From: an uncultured Bacteroidales bacterium
GTDB lineage: Bacteria > Bacteroidota > Bacteroidia > Bacteroidales > UBA932
Assembly: GCA_934717185.1 (NCBI GenBank)
Contig: CAKUYQ010000009.1
Location: 1 to 64,000 of the forward strand
Direction: 5' to 3'
Length of the DNA: 64,000 nt
The notes below the pieces were generated by a model. It had not been told where the DNA came from and did not search any database. It saw nothing but the letters and a program-made list of their open reading frames with translations. This document shows, one piece after another, positions 25,502 through 34,943 of the stretch. Numbering within the stretch: the first letter of the stretch is position 1; each line of letters opens with the position of its first letter. Both the position numbers and the translations under genes were made by a program.

Positions 25502-25609
25502 AGTAAGCGTTAAAAAATAAGTTGGTAAAGATTTAGCAGTATTTTTGAGAAAAGAAATATAGACCAAAAAGACAATTAAAGATTACCAAGTTATTTTTTT
25601 AAGATTACT
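25502..25609. repeat. MITE-like stem-loop element, copy 2
   Basis: It shares its first 50 bases and last 39 bases with copy 1 at 19524-19665 but has a different middle of about 20 bases. The arms are imperfect inverted repeats of about 35 bases. It fills nearly the whole gap between kdsC and maf, ending 5 bases before the maf ATG, so it would form part of the maf leader. Confidence 0.7.
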
Positions 25610-25614
25610 ATAAG

Positions 25615-26199
25615 ATGTTAGAGAAAGTATTAAACGGTAAAAAGCTGATTTTGGCATCCGGCTCTCCGCGCAGGCATGAACTGCTCGGAGGATTGGACTA
25701 CCCTTTTGAGATTGATACAAAAAACAATTTCACAGAGGTGTATCCTGCAGATATGCCTGTAGAGGAGGTACCGCTCTTTCTGGCTAAAGGAAAATCTTAC
25801 GGATTCCACAGACCGCTTGCAGACAATGAGATAATCATTACAGCAGACACAATGGTACTGTGTAAAGGCCGCATTATGGGTAAGCCACACAGTAAAGAGG
25901 AGGCTACAGAGATGCTCACCTCCTTAAGCGGGAACAAACACACTGTACTTACAGGTGTATGTATAAGAAGCAACTCCAAAACAGATATGTTTACAGCCCG
26001 CACAGATGTCTACTTTAATGAGTTGAGCAGTGAGGAGATTGAATATTACCTTGGCAAATACAAGCCATACGACAAAGCAGGCTCATACGGAGTACAGGAG
26101 TGGATTGGTTATGTTGGAATCAGCAGAATAGACGGCTCATACTACAACGTAATGGGGCTGCCAGTCCAATTAGTCTACAGATCGCTCTTGAACTTCTGA
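25615..26199 (+). CDS. maf: Maf-family nucleoside triphosphate pyrophosphatase
   Basis: The 194-residue protein has the Maf signature LILASGSPRRHELLGGL, then ITADTMVLCKGRIMGKP, KHTVLTGVCI and YDKAGSYGVQEWIG. The family hydrolyses dTTP/UTP or modified nucleotides to monophosphates, and DKAGSYGVQ places it near the YhdE group. It is cytoplasmic. The gene follows kdsC after a repeat element and overlaps recQ tail-to-tail by 25 bases. Confidence 0.93.
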   Translation: MLEKVLNGKKLILASGSPRRHELLGGLDYPFEIDTKNNFTEVYPADMPVEEVPLFLAKGKSYGFHRPLADNEIIITADTMVLCKGRIMGKPHSKEEATEMLTSLSGNKHTVLTGVCIRSNSKTDMFTARTDVYFNELSSEEIEYYLGKYKPYDKAGSYGVQEWIGYVGISRIDGSYYNVMGLPVQLVYRSLLNF

Positions 26200-28112
26200 G
26201 AGATATCTCCGTCATCTATTAGTCTGCGCATAACCTCTACGTAGAGTTCCGGATTATTGGGGTTAAGTGCGCAGATATCCTTTTCGTTCCACTTGCGCCC
26301 TGTAATATCGCACTGCTCTACAAACTCCCTAACAGCGCTTTCCGCATCACGCACCAAACCATCTACACCACCACCCCTCTTTCTGTTTGACAAGCAGACA
26401 TCACAGATACCGCAATTTGGAATATCCTCCTGTCCAAAATATTTTATAAGCTGACGGCTACGGCACAGGCTCTCCTCCTGCAAATACTCTATCATAGCCT
26501 CTATCCTATCGGCAAACACCTCCTTACGCTCATTGTATCTCTTGTCGGGAAGATAAAAATTACTCTCCGTAAGACGCTCATAGTGCATTATCATAAGCGG
26601 GGTCTTTACCCTTGGAATATACTTTAGCACATGCATACGCGATAGTGTTATCAACTTCTGCTTGACACCTTGCGGAGAATCTGTTGTTATGCGCGCAACA
26701 TACTCCTCGTCTATTGGGGTGATCTTGGAGAAAAGGCCTGTGTATATGCGCATAAGCGATTTTAGGAATGTATCCAAGGTGCGGTTATTAAGTTGAACCT
26801 TGTAAAGAGAGTCTCGCGATACGGTAAACATTATCTTGGCCGGATTGTCGAGCTCATCTGTAAGCTCCCAATATCCCTCCTGCTCAATATACTTAATTGC
26901 ATAATAGGCGGTTGGCGCGTTAAGGGAAAAATGGCGTGCAAAATCTGCAAGGTCAAATTTGCTTACGCTGCCGTTCCCCTCCTCGTATGCATATCCCAAA
27001 TATTGGAAAACTTTTTGGTAAATATCCTTTATATAATCCAACGGCGGGAAATTGACGCTGTGGATCTGTCTCAGACGCTTGATATCCTCGCTGTTCCAAA
27101 GAAGCGTTGCATACGATTTTTTGCCGTCTCGTCCTGCACGCCCTGCCTCCTGAAAATATGACTCAATGGCGCTTGGGACATCATAATGTACAACAAAACG
27201 TACATCAGGCTTGTCTATACCCATTCCAAAGGCGTTGGTAGAGACAATTACGCGCAGTTTGTCGCTTTGCCAGTTATCCTGCTTAAGAGTTCTAAGCTCG
27301 CGGCTCATTCCGGCATGATAGAAATCTGCATCAACACCCTGAACCTTAAGGAAATTTGCTATTTCCTCACACTTTTTTCTCTCCCTCACATATATGATGC
27401 CCGTTCCCGGGACACCTCTGCATATCCTTAGCAGATTACCCAATTTGTCATCTGTATTACGGACCACATAAGCTAAATTCTCCCTTGCAAAACCGCTGCT
27501 GATAAGATTAGGTTCGGCAAAATCCAATTTGCTCATTATGTCATCCGCCACAGACTTGGTAGCAGTTGCAGTAAGCGCAATTACCGGCACATCCCCTATA
27601 AGCTCCCTTATCTCGGCAATCTTAAGATACGGAGGGCGGAAATCATATCCCCATTGAGATATGCAGTGCGCCTCGTCAACCACTAAAAAATTCACATTCA
27701 TCTTTGCCACCCTCTCCCTAAAGATGGCAGTTCTCAAACGCTCCGGCGATACGTACAGAAATTTGTAATTGCCGTAAATGGCATTGTCTAATGCGGCATC
27801 TATCCTCCCCCTGCTCATACCGGAGTAGATACTCAGAGCAGGAATCCCCTTCCCTACCAAATTCTGCACCTGATCCTTTATTAACGCAATCAACGGCGAA
27901 ACTACAATACATATACCCTCTTTGGCAAGGGCGGGAACCTGAAAGCAGATAGACTTTCCCCCTCCTGTTGGCATAAGCGCCAAAACATCGCGCCCCTCAA
28001 GAGCTTCATTTATAATCTCCTCCTGTTTGGGTCTGAAACTATCGTAACCCCACACCTGTTTTAATATACTGTGAATATCCACAGCCTCTGTCTTATTTAA
28101 AATATCACCCAT
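26175..28112 (-). CDS. recQ: ATP-dependent DNA helicase RecQ
   Basis: The 645-residue protein carries helicase motifs FRPKQEEII, LMPTGGGKSICFQVPAL (Walker A), LVVDEAHCISQWGYDFRPPY (DEAH with the RecQ aromatic loop), LTATAT, GIIYVRERKKCEE and QEAGRAGRDGK. The zinc-binding RecQ-Ct region follows (CRSRQLIKYFGQ, CGICDVC). Residues after about 530 have a winged-helix-like part. It lacks the extended HRDC arrangement of longer Bacteroidetes RecQ. It unwinds DNA with 3'-5' polarity in repair. Its 3' end overlaps maf by 25 bases. The 11-bp word lies inside at 26542-26552 and again just upstream at 28133-28143. Confidence 0.95.
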   Translation of the reverse strand: MGDILNKTEAVDIHSILKQVWGYDSFRPKQEEIINEALEGRDVLALMPTGGGKSICFQVPALAKEGICIVVSPLIALIKDQVQNLVGKGIPALSIYSGMSRGRIDAALDNAIYGNYKFLYVSPERLRTAIFRERVAKMNVNFLVVDEAHCISQWGYDFRPPYLKIAEIRELIGDVPVIALTATATKSVADDIMSKLDFAEPNLISSGFARENLAYVVRNTDDKLGNLLRICRGVPGTGIIYVRERKKCEEIANFLKVQGVDADFYHAGMSRELRTLKQDNWQSDKLRVIVSTNAFGMGIDKPDVRFVVHYDVPSAIESYFQEAGRAGRDGKKSYATLLWNSEDIKRLRQIHSVNFPPLDYIKDIYQKVFQYLGYAYEEGNGSVSKFDLADFARHFSLNAPTAYYAIKYIEQEGYWELTDELDNPAKIMFTVSRDSLYKVQLNNRTLDTFLKSLMRIYTGLFSKITPIDEEYVARITTDSPQGVKQKLITLSRMHVLKYIPRVKTPLMIMHYERLTESNFYLPDKRYNERKEVFADRIEAMIEYLQEESLCRSRQLIKYFGQEDIPNCGICDVCLSNRKRGGGVDGLVRDAESAVREFVEQCDITGRKWNEKDICALNPNNPELYVEVMRRLIDDGDISQKFKSDL

Positions 28113-28206
28113 AGTATATTAATTTACTTTCGCTTCCCGACAAAACAGAAATGCCTTAGAACAACTTTTTTCCTCTGTACAAAGCTATAAAATTTATTTT
28201 CACCAT

Positions 28207-28262
28207 ATCAAAATTTTTAATTCAAAAAATTAATTTCAAAGATTTTCATGTTCGGTTTCAAA
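28207..28262 (-). repeat. Shortened copy C of the structured 147-bp repeat
   Basis: On the minus strand the segment starts TGAAACCGAACATGAAAATC and TTTGAAATTAAT, then goes straight to GAATTAAAAATTTTGATA. It therefore keeps the two ends of copies A and B while the two central hairpins are missing. No start codon or gene follows it. The rest of 28113-28469 holds the pckA promoter and leader and the 11-bp word. Confidence 0.6.
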
Positions 28263-28332
28263 TGTCGCAAGAATTTGAGAGGCACGGCAGAGTTTTTGTA
28301 ATCAAACCGTTGCTTGAAATGTAAAAAGTACA

Positions 28333-28340
28333 TACATTTG
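28333..28340 (+). promoter_or_regulatory. Probable -7 promoter element of pckA
   Basis: TACATTTG fits the -7 consensus. A weak -33 (GTTGC) lies 19 bases upstream. Transcription from about 28347 would give a leader of about 120 nt before the ATG at 28470, ending in an AT-rich stretch. Confidence 0.55.
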
Positions 28341-28469
28341 CAACGTGGTTCAAGCAGTTGAAAAACTTTTGAATCGAAATTTTGTTTATTAAAAAAATCC
28401 GGAGACCGGTATTTTTCGTATCGAATTTCATTTGATTTTAACACCGGTTTCTATTAATAATAAAGTGAT

Positions 28470-30080
28470 ATGTTTAACATTGACGATTTAAAAAAGTATG
28501 GGATAGAGGGAACTACCAATGTAGTTTACAACCCATCATACGAAGAGCTTTACAAAGCAGAGACAGCTCCCGGTCTAACAGGTTATGAGAAAGGTCAGGT
28601 TACCGAGCTTGGCGCGGTTAACGTTATGACAGGTATCTATACCGGACGTTCTCCTAAAGACAAATACTTCGTTTACGATGACACCTCTAAGAATACAGTT
28701 TGGTGGACATCCGAGGAGTACAAAAACGACAACAAACCTATGTCTGTAGAGACTTGGAATGTAGTTAAAGGTATTGCAAAGAAGGAACTTTCCAACAAAC
28801 CTTTATATGTTGTTGATGCATACTGCGGAGCTAACGAAAACACAAGACTTAAAGTCCGTTTTATTGTAGAGGTAGCTTGGCAGGCTCACTTTGTTAAAAA
28901 TATGTTCATCCGTCCTACAGAGGAGGAGCTTAAGAACTATGGCGAGCCTGATTTTGTTGTTCTTAACGCTTCTAAGGCAAAAGTTGAGAATTACAAAGAG
29001 CTTGGAATCAACTCAGAGACTTGCGTTGCATTCAACCTTACAGAGAAGATGCAGGTTATCATCAATACATGGTATGGCGGTGAGATGAAGAAAGGTCTGT
29101 TCTCATATATGAACTACCTTCTTCCACTTAAAGGCATTGCCTCTATGCACTGCTCGGCAAACACCAACAAGAAGGGTGAGACAGCTATCTTCTTTGGTTT
29201 GTCGGGAACAGGAAAAACAACACTTTCAACAGATCCTAAACGTGAGCTTATAGGTGATGATGAGCATGGTTGGGATGACGATGGCGTGTTCAACTTTGAG
29301 GGCGGTTGCTATGCAAAGGTAATTAACCTTAGCAAAGAGGCTGAGCCTGATATCTATAACGCCATAAAGAGAGATGCTCTATTGGAGAATGTTACTGTAG
29401 ATGCCAACGGCAAGATAGATTTTGCAGACAAGAGCGTAACAGAGAACACCCGTGTCTCTTATCCTATCTACCATATTAACAATATTGTAAAACCTGTCTC
29501 AAAAGCACCTGCCGCAAAGAAGGTTATCTTCCTTTCTGCAGATGCGTTCGGCGTTCTTCCTCCTGTTTCAATTTTGACTCCTGAGCAGACTAAGTACTAT
29601 TTCTTGTCTGGCTTTACCGCTAAATTGGCAGGAACAGAGAGAGGTATTACAGAGCCTACCCCAACATTCTCAGCTTGCTTTGGTGCAGCATTCTTATCAT
29701 TGCATCCAACCAAATACGGTGAGGAGCTTGTTAAGAAGATGGAGAAAGCCAATGCTAAAGCATACCTTGTAAACACAGGATGGAACGGCACAGGCAAACG
29801 TATCTCAATTAAGGATACAAGAGGTATCATAGATGCCATCTTAGATGGTTCTATAGATAAAGCCCCTACAAAGAAGATTCCTTTCTTCGACTTTGAGGTG
29901 CCAACAGCTCTTCCGGGAGTAGACCCTGCAATTCTTGACCCAAGAGACACATACGCAACACCTGCAGAGTGGGATGTTAAGGCTAAAGATCTTGCAGAGA
30001 GATTCATCAAGAACTTTACCAAGTTCACAACCAACGAGGCCGGCAAGGCTTTGGTAGCCGCAGGTCCATGTCTGAAATAA
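28470..30080 (+). CDS. pckA: Phosphoenolpyruvate carboxykinase (ATP)
   Basis: The 536-residue enzyme has the usual length of ATP-type PckA. Key blocks are GIYTGRSPKDKYFVYD, MHCSANTNKKGETAIFFGLS, the kinase-1a P-loop GLSGTGKTTLS, then IGDDEHGWDDDGVFNFEGGC with the metal-binding Asp, and NTRVSYPIYHI. It interconverts oxaloacetate and PEP with ATP/ADP. In fermenting Bacteroidales it often runs toward oxaloacetate, conserving energy on the way to succinate. It is monocistronic, with its own promoter and a strong terminator. Confidence 0.97.
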   Translation: MFNIDDLKKYGIEGTTNVVYNPSYEELYKAETAPGLTGYEKGQVTELGAVNVMTGIYTGRSPKDKYFVYDDTSKNTVWWTSEEYKNDNKPMSVETWNVVKGIAKKELSNKPLYVVDAYCGANENTRLKVRFIVEVAWQAHFVKNMFIRPTEEELKNYGEPDFVVLNASKAKVENYKELGINSETCVAFNLTEKMQVIINTWYGGEMKKGLFSYMNYLLPLKGIASMHCSANTNKKGETAIFFGLSGTGKTTLSTDPKRELIGDDEHGWDDDGVFNFEGGCYAKVINLSKEAEPDIYNAIKRDALLENVTVDANGKIDFADKSVTENTRVSYPIYHINNIVKPVSKAPAAKKVIFLSADAFGVLPPVSILTPEQTKYYFLSGFTAKLAGTERGITEPTPTFSACFGAAFLSLHPTKYGEELVKKMEKANAKAYLVNTGWNGTGKRISIKDTRGIIDAILDGSIDKAPTKKIPFFDFEVPTALPGVDPAILDPRDTYATPAEWDVKAKDLAERFIKNFTKFTTNEAGKALVAAGPCLK

Positions 30081-30112
30081 TCGGCTGAAAATCAGCCAAA
30101 CAGATATTGTGA

Positions 30113-30150
30113 GGGAGACCGCCTAACATGTGCGGTCTCCCTTATTTATT
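30113..30150 (+). terminator. Intrinsic terminator of pckA
   Basis: GGGAGACCGC at 30113-30122 pairs perfectly with GCGGTCTCCC at 30132-30141, followed by TTATTTATTTT. It may also serve the convergent receptor gene that ends at 30152. Confidence 0.85.
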
Positions 30151-30151
30151 T

Positions 30152-32434
30152 TCAATGTTGTTGCAAGTTTATCCCCTCATTGGCAGACTTGTTAAGACGC
30201 AACTCGCTATCCCTGTTTTTATAATTGGTTGTTTTAAGCTCTTTATTGCCCAATGTCAAACTCACTCCAAATGTAATCTTAGGGCTACGCCAATCTTTAA
30301 CAAAAGAAACAGGAGGATTCATCCCCTCAATTTTGCCCTTTGCAACATTTGTATTAAAAATATCATATCCGTTAACAGAAAATTTCCAGTTTTTAATACG
30401 TTTGCTAACGGTAAAGTCCATCCACCACTGTTTTTCTGTTTTATATACACCAACAAAAAGAGGGCTGTAGTATGTAATTTGAGCATCAAAATACCAATTA
30501 GACGGGAGATTTAACGATTGTTTGTGTTGTAGGTAACTGGCATTGAATGTACGTTTATAGTCTGCCGCATTTACTATTCCTCTGTCTTTTTGCAAGTGAT
30601 AAGCCAAATAAGTGGATGTTATCCACTGCAAACCATTCTCCCTATAAATAACAGGAATTGGAGAGCCTGCAACTATACGAAGATAACAGCTTCTGCTGAG
30701 ATTGGTCTTAGCTAAAGCATACCCCCCTTTATGCGGCATCAGATACTCTACTATCGGATGCTTTTCGTCAGATAGATTTATCTCTAACATAGCTGCTCTT
30801 CTGTATGTATAATTAATGGATATGTTGTATCTCATACTGTTTTTCAAATTAGGATTTCCCAATCTGTAAAGGAATCCGGCATAGGAAGCGTATGGTGCCA
30901 AATCTCTAAAAGAGGGACGCCTGTAGTAAGACTGTAACGATGCGGTAAGCCTATGGTTACGCGATATTTCATAAGCAAAGCTGAAATATGGTTGCCAATT
31001 ACATATATTATCCATATTGTCAATTATCCCTTTGGCAGAACTTTTTCTTCTGTCATAATTGAACTGAACTCCGCCATATGCGTCAATACATTCATTGCGG
31101 TATCGCACAGTAATATAGGCAGATGTATTACTCTCTTTATAATTGCTGTTATTTAGGTTATTGTTTTTTTGGGAAGAATTAGTTGCAAACCATGCATTAT
31201 TCCTATTACAACCAATTTGGGTTCCCAGCGAAGGTGTAATCCAATAAATAAAGTCAGATGCTACACGGAAATAATGAAATCTGTCCCGCAAGCCGCTGTT
31301 TTCTGTACCACCCGTAGAATAATCACGATTATTACTACTAAACGTATAATCCACATAATTTTTCCAATTCCATTTTCTTCCCGACAAATTATGATACAGG
31401 TTTACAACTGCTACATTTCTGTCCATATCCGTACTGTTTTTACGGTTATAGTTTATATGCTCATTGGAGACAGAGAGATGTGTTCTTGCTCCGACAACCT
31501 GCTTTGGTGAAATTTGACACTCGGCTCCGACCTGAAAATTATGTCCGTTGTACGGCTTGACAGTAGTAGTATCTGCGCCAATTGATGTTGTAAGTGATTC
31601 CTTACGACGTGTACTGGAAAACTGATAGGATATATGATTCCTCCATTTTCCTTTATTGTAGTTAATACGCATGCGTGCATTTTCAGACAATAAAACTCTA
31701 TAGACAACATCTGCAGAGACAAACGCATTCAGCCCATCATTAGGTTTTTTCCTTGTGACAATGTTCAGAACGGCATCTCCGTGTGCTCCATATTCAGGCC
31801 CGGGATGGCGAATCAGCTCCACAATATCAACATCAGATACACTCAATGAAGCGAGATATGCCTGTAGTTCATCATTGGAAACAGTAAGTATCCGGCCATT
31901 TACAGCCACCCTTAAATTATAGAACCCAAAAACAGAAAGTCCGTTAGCTTCGTTTGCCTGTATGCCCGGTATTAGCTTTATTCCCTCTAACAGATTCCCA
32001 CCAACAGAGGCAGGATTTGCAGATAAATTATATTTTGCATTACCACCGCTATATGATACAAACGGGCGCTTGGCAACAACTGTAATCTCATCTAACATTT
32101 TATCTTTTAACGCAATAACTATCATGGGGATCTCTGTGCTCAATCTATTAACAACAACTTGATTGTCCTTAGGAGTATAATACTCTCCAAGATATGAGAT
32201 AACGTATGCATATCGCCCGTAAGACAACTCCTGGCGGTAGCATCCTCTTGCATCGCAAACTGCAGGATATATTTTTGTTGAATCAATAATGCTTTTAAAC
32301 ATTACAACTGCATTAACAAGCTCTTCGCCTGTAGAGGATTTCACCTTACCATCAACAGTTCCAAATTGCTCTTGCGCCACACATATTTGCGCAGACAAGA
32401 TGATTATAAGTAGTAACAATAGCTGTTTTTTCAT
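30152..32434 (-). CDS. TonB-dependent receptor-like outer membrane beta-barrel protein
   Basis: The 760-residue protein has a signal peptide (KKQLLLLLIIILSAQICVAQ), a carboxypeptidase-regulatory-like domain at about residues 25-110 and a plug-like domain (LDEITVVAKRPFVSYSGGNA, GDAVLNIVTRKK). A barrel with many aromatic strand ends fills the rest, and the protein ends after VSLTLGNKELKTT. It belongs to the outer membrane beta-barrel family found beside sensor kinases in Bacteroidetes, and differs from SusC by its smaller size. No SusD or regulator is adjacent. The ligand is unknown. The 11-bp word lies at 31377-31387. Confidence 0.88.
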   Translation of the reverse strand: MKKQLLLLLIIILSAQICVAQEQFGTVDGKVKSSTGEELVNAVVMFKSIIDSTKIYPAVCDARGCYRQELSYGRYAYVISYLGEYYTPKDNQVVVNRLSTEIPMIVIALKDKMLDEITVVAKRPFVSYSGGNAKYNLSANPASVGGNLLEGIKLIPGIQANEANGLSVFGFYNLRVAVNGRILTVSNDELQAYLASLSVSDVDIVELIRHPGPEYGAHGDAVLNIVTRKKPNDGLNAFVSADVVYRVLLSENARMRINYNKGKWRNHISYQFSSTRRKESLTTSIGADTTTVKPYNGHNFQVGAECQISPKQVVGARTHLSVSNEHINYNRKNSTDMDRNVAVVNLYHNLSGRKWNWKNYVDYTFSSNNRDYSTGGTENSGLRDRFHYFRVASDFIYWITPSLGTQIGCNRNNAWFATNSSQKNNNLNNSNYKESNTSAYITVRYRNECIDAYGGVQFNYDRRKSSAKGIIDNMDNICNWQPYFSFAYEISRNHRLTASLQSYYRRPSFRDLAPYASYAGFLYRLGNPNLKNSMRYNISINYTYRRAAMLEINLSDEKHPIVEYLMPHKGGYALAKTNLSRSCYLRIVAGSPIPVIYRENGLQWITSTYLAYHLQKDRGIVNAADYKRTFNASYLQHKQSLNLPSNWYFDAQITYYSPLFVGVYKTEKQWWMDFTVSKRIKNWKFSVNGYDIFNTNVAKGKIEGMNPPVSFVKDWRSPKITFGVSLTLGNKELKTTNYKNRDSELRLNKSANEGINLQQH

Positions 32435-32582
32435 TTTTTAAACACTAAATATTTAATATCCACATTGTAGAGCATAAAAAAACTCAACATGTTATATATG
32501 CAAATGAAAATCATTTTATAACATAAAAAAGGGAGACTATTATTGGAACCGGATACAAAATACTCAAATAGGCAATCTAAGT

Positions 32583-32729
32583 ATGAAACCGAACATGAAA
32601 ATCTTTGAAATTAATTCGTCCAAGTCTTGATATCAAAGATTTTCATCGTGAGAGAGAACGATAGTGAACGGCTATCAGACTCTCACAAATTTTTAATTAT
32701 TTTTTTAAATTAAAAATTTTGATAGTATG
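32583..32729 (+). repeat. Structured 147-bp repeat, copy B
   Basis: It is nearly identical to copy A at 5061-5207, including all three hairpins and the terminal GATAGTATGAAA. Differences fall in the first loop (TTCGTCCAAGTCTTG) and in single bases. Here it leads into a 37-codon frame, not a transporter gene. Confidence 0.75.
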
Positions 32730-32840
32730 AAACAGTTTTTAGTTTATAATCAATACAAACGAATCAATTCCTTACAGAAACAAAAAATAAATAATTTTGT
32801 TCAAATGACGGAAATACTGTATAACACTTTGGAGGTTTAA
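32727..32840 (+). CDS. Short open frame following repeat copy B
   Basis: The frame starts at the ATG that ends repeat copy B and encodes 37 residues, beginning MKQFLVYNQYKRINSLQKQK. It is hydrophilic and basic, with no signal peptide. At copy A the same position is the start of SusC. The frame may be the scar of a lost gene, a leader peptide or chance. The rest of 32841-33091 contains only a reverse-strand remnant and a CAACAAA/TTTGTTG hairpin near 33030. Confidence 0.25.
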   Translation: MKQFLVYNQYKRINSLQKQKINNFVQMTEILYNTLEV

Positions 32841-32881
32841 CATTGTGACAAAACACTATGGTTCACACCGCGTACCACTAT

Positions 32882-33001
32882 TTAGTCATCGTAAATAAAA
32901 TCAAGGAATGGTGCAAATGGCATTGGATAATTAATTTCTCCGGCTGCATTAATCCACATTCGTTTACCATCCTCAAACCGACCAACACCTTCCAGAGATA
33001 A
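32882..33001 (-). pseudogene. C-terminal remnant of an unidentified gene
   Basis: A 39-codon stretch reads SLEGVGRFEDGKRMWINAAG followed by EINYPMPFAPFLDFIYDD and a stop. It has normal protein composition but no start codon, and a TGA lies directly upstream. It looks like the tail of a gene whose front is gone. The family is not recognised. Confidence 0.35.
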
Positions 33002-33091
33002 TCAGACAGTCAATTTACAGCTCCAACAAATAACTGTTTGTTGATTTTGTGTTTATATTGCGTAGTTTTTTTACAATAATTTGGATTATAG

Positions 33092-33122
33092 TTTGCCGTA
33101 TAGAGTTTTATTTATACATTTG
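33092..33122 (+). promoter_or_regulatory. Consensus Bacteroidetes promoter for the AAA ATPase gene
   Basis: TTTG at 33092-33095, 19 bases, TACATTTG at 33115-33122. The start codon is at 33151, so the leader is only about 22 nt. Confidence 0.75.
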
Positions 33123-33150
33123 CACCGTACAATAGATAAAATCAACGATT

Positions 33151-34449
33151 ATGATAGCAGAGTTCAGCATTGAGAATTTTTTCTCCATTAAGTCGGTTCA
33201 AAAAATCAGTTTTGAGCCATCGGCAGATACTTTTATGTCTGATGAGTATTCGTATGAAGTTAAGGACGGAGTAAGATTACTGAAGGTGGGCATTATCTAT
33301 GGCGCCAACGCTTCCGGTAAAACGAATATATTAAATGCCATCGAATTTTTCAAGATGCTGGTTTTGAGAATGCCTAAAGACAGGACTGAGAAAACCGGGG
33401 TTGTCCCTTTCATGTTGGATGAAACTTCAAGGAACGAAAAGACAAAGATGTTTATGGTATTCTATATCAATCAGTCGAAGTACATCCTCAGTTTTGAATT
33501 GGATACAAAGCATATCTATTCCGAGACATTGATTGTTTATGATTCCATTCGTCCGACCAAGTTGTATAACCGAAGTTATGATGCTGCGACAGATTCCACG
33601 ACCATCGATTTTGGTGTAAATCTGAAAATGACGAAGAAAAGCCAGGATGTGATTTCCGGTAACACAATCAATAATTGCAGTGTGCTTGCCGCATTTGGCA
33701 AAAGTAACGTGGAACGTACTAAGCTGAATGATGTGTACGATTATTTTGCCAAGCAGATAAAAGATGTACTGGCTCCCGGTATGTTGCTTTCGGGATATGT
33801 CAAATCACGATTGGATAAAGACGAGGCAGGAGATTTGAAGAAATTCATTTTAAATTTCTTGAAAGCGTCCGATTTCAATATAGAAGATGTGGTATTACAT
33901 GAAGAGGAAGAGCTGATTACACCTGAATTGGAACAACTGATCCAGAATGCCCCTATTGATAAAGAGGCAAAGGCTGAAATGCTCAGAAAGGGGAAAATTA
34001 CAAATACGGAACTGACCTTCAAGCATAAGGCAGGCAATAAAGTATATGATTTGTCGGAAGAATACGAGTCCAATGGTACCATGAGGTTCTTGGGAATGGC
34101 GGTGATACTGAATTTCTTGTTAAAGACCAATCGGTTTGTACCCATTGATGAAGTGGAGACAAGTATTCATTATGAACTGTTGGCTTATTTCCTGAAAGTC
34201 TTTTTAGCAAACAGTAACGGAACATCCCAGATGCTTCTGACAACGCACGACATCAATCTTCTCAACGAGGATTTCATTCGCCGTGATACTATATGGTTCA
34301 CCGATAAAGACGAACTTGGCGAAACTAAAATTGTGCGCCTTTCTTCTCTTGGACTGCACAAGAATCTTTCACCATACAATGCTTACAAGCAGGGAAAATT
34401 GGTAAAGTTGCCGTTTTTGGGTAGCCAGTATATCAATCTGAATGACTAA
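33151..34449 (+). CDS. AAA/ABC-type ATPase of the RloA/AbiLi-like abortive-infection group
   Basis: The 432-residue protein begins FSIENFFSIKSVQKISFEPS, the RecF/SMC-like N-terminal strand pattern. Walker A is IIYGANASGKTN, the signature-like segment is YESNGTMRFLGMA, Walker B is FVPIDEVETSIH and the switch is MLLTTHD. This is the AAA_15/AAA_21 architecture used by OLD-like and RloA/AbiLi defence ATPases. The next gene overlaps it by 8 bases and is RloB-like, which supports the pairing. Because that partner is damaged, the system is probably dead although this gene is intact. It has a near-perfect promoter. Confidence 0.8.
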   Translation: MIAEFSIENFFSIKSVQKISFEPSADTFMSDEYSYEVKDGVRLLKVGIIYGANASGKTNILNAIEFFKMLVLRMPKDRTEKTGVVPFMLDETSRNEKTKMFMVFYINQSKYILSFELDTKHIYSETLIVYDSIRPTKLYNRSYDAATDSTTIDFGVNLKMTKKSQDVISGNTINNCSVLAAFGKSNVERTKLNDVYDYFAKQIKDVLAPGMLLSGYVKSRLDKDEAGDLKKFILNFLKASDFNIEDVVLHEEEELITPELEQLIQNAPIDKEAKAEMLRKGKITNTELTFKHKAGNKVYDLSEEYESNGTMRFLGMAVILNFLLKTNRFVPIDEVETSIHYELLAYFLKVFLANSNGTSQMLLTTHDINLLNEDFIRRDTIWFTDKDELGETKIVRLSSLGLHKNLSPYNAYKQGKLVKLPFLGSQYINLND

Positions 34450-34931
34450 TGATATGGGACGGACAGTAACAAAAAGTATTGCCATCATAGGCGAAGGAGA
34501 AACGGAATGGTTCTATTTCGACTCTTTGAGGATTGCGTGTCGGTATCCTTTCAAGGTTGCGCCGGATTTTCCGCAGCACAGCGACATCAATCATATTTTG
34601 AAACTGGTAGAATCCTATTTGAACAAGCAATATGATTATATTGTATGCCTGTTTGATATGGACAGACTATTTCATTTTCCATCTGAAATGCAATTGTATC
34701 AGCGGGCAAAGAAAGAGTATAGCAAGAAGAAATATGCCGGGGTATGAAAAGACAAAACGATATTTCATACGCACCAACCTCTATAAATACCTAACAGAGA
34801 ATGGTGATTTGGAACGGGCGATGTCAAATTCCGAAAAGTTGTGCCAACTCTGTAAGGAATCGCCGGAGGATTTGAAAGCGTATTCTGAGATTTATAAAGT
34901 GATAAAATTATTGAATAATTTTATCATATAA
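34442..34931 (+). pseudogene. RloB-like gene with internal deletion and frameshift
   Basis: The first frame reads SIAIIGEGETEWFYFDSLR and IVCLFDMDRLF, typical of the start of RloB-family proteins, which have a Toprim-like core. It stops at 34747. In the next frame MPGYEKTKRYFIRTNLYKYL and LLNNFII give the expected end. The middle, which in the family holds a conserved E-x-W-F-L-L-H segment, is missing. A deletion near 34740 therefore removed about 30 residues and broke the frame. RloB/AbiLii normally acts with the ATPase encoded just upstream. Confidence 0.65.
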
Positions 34932-34943
34932 TATGCTATAGAT

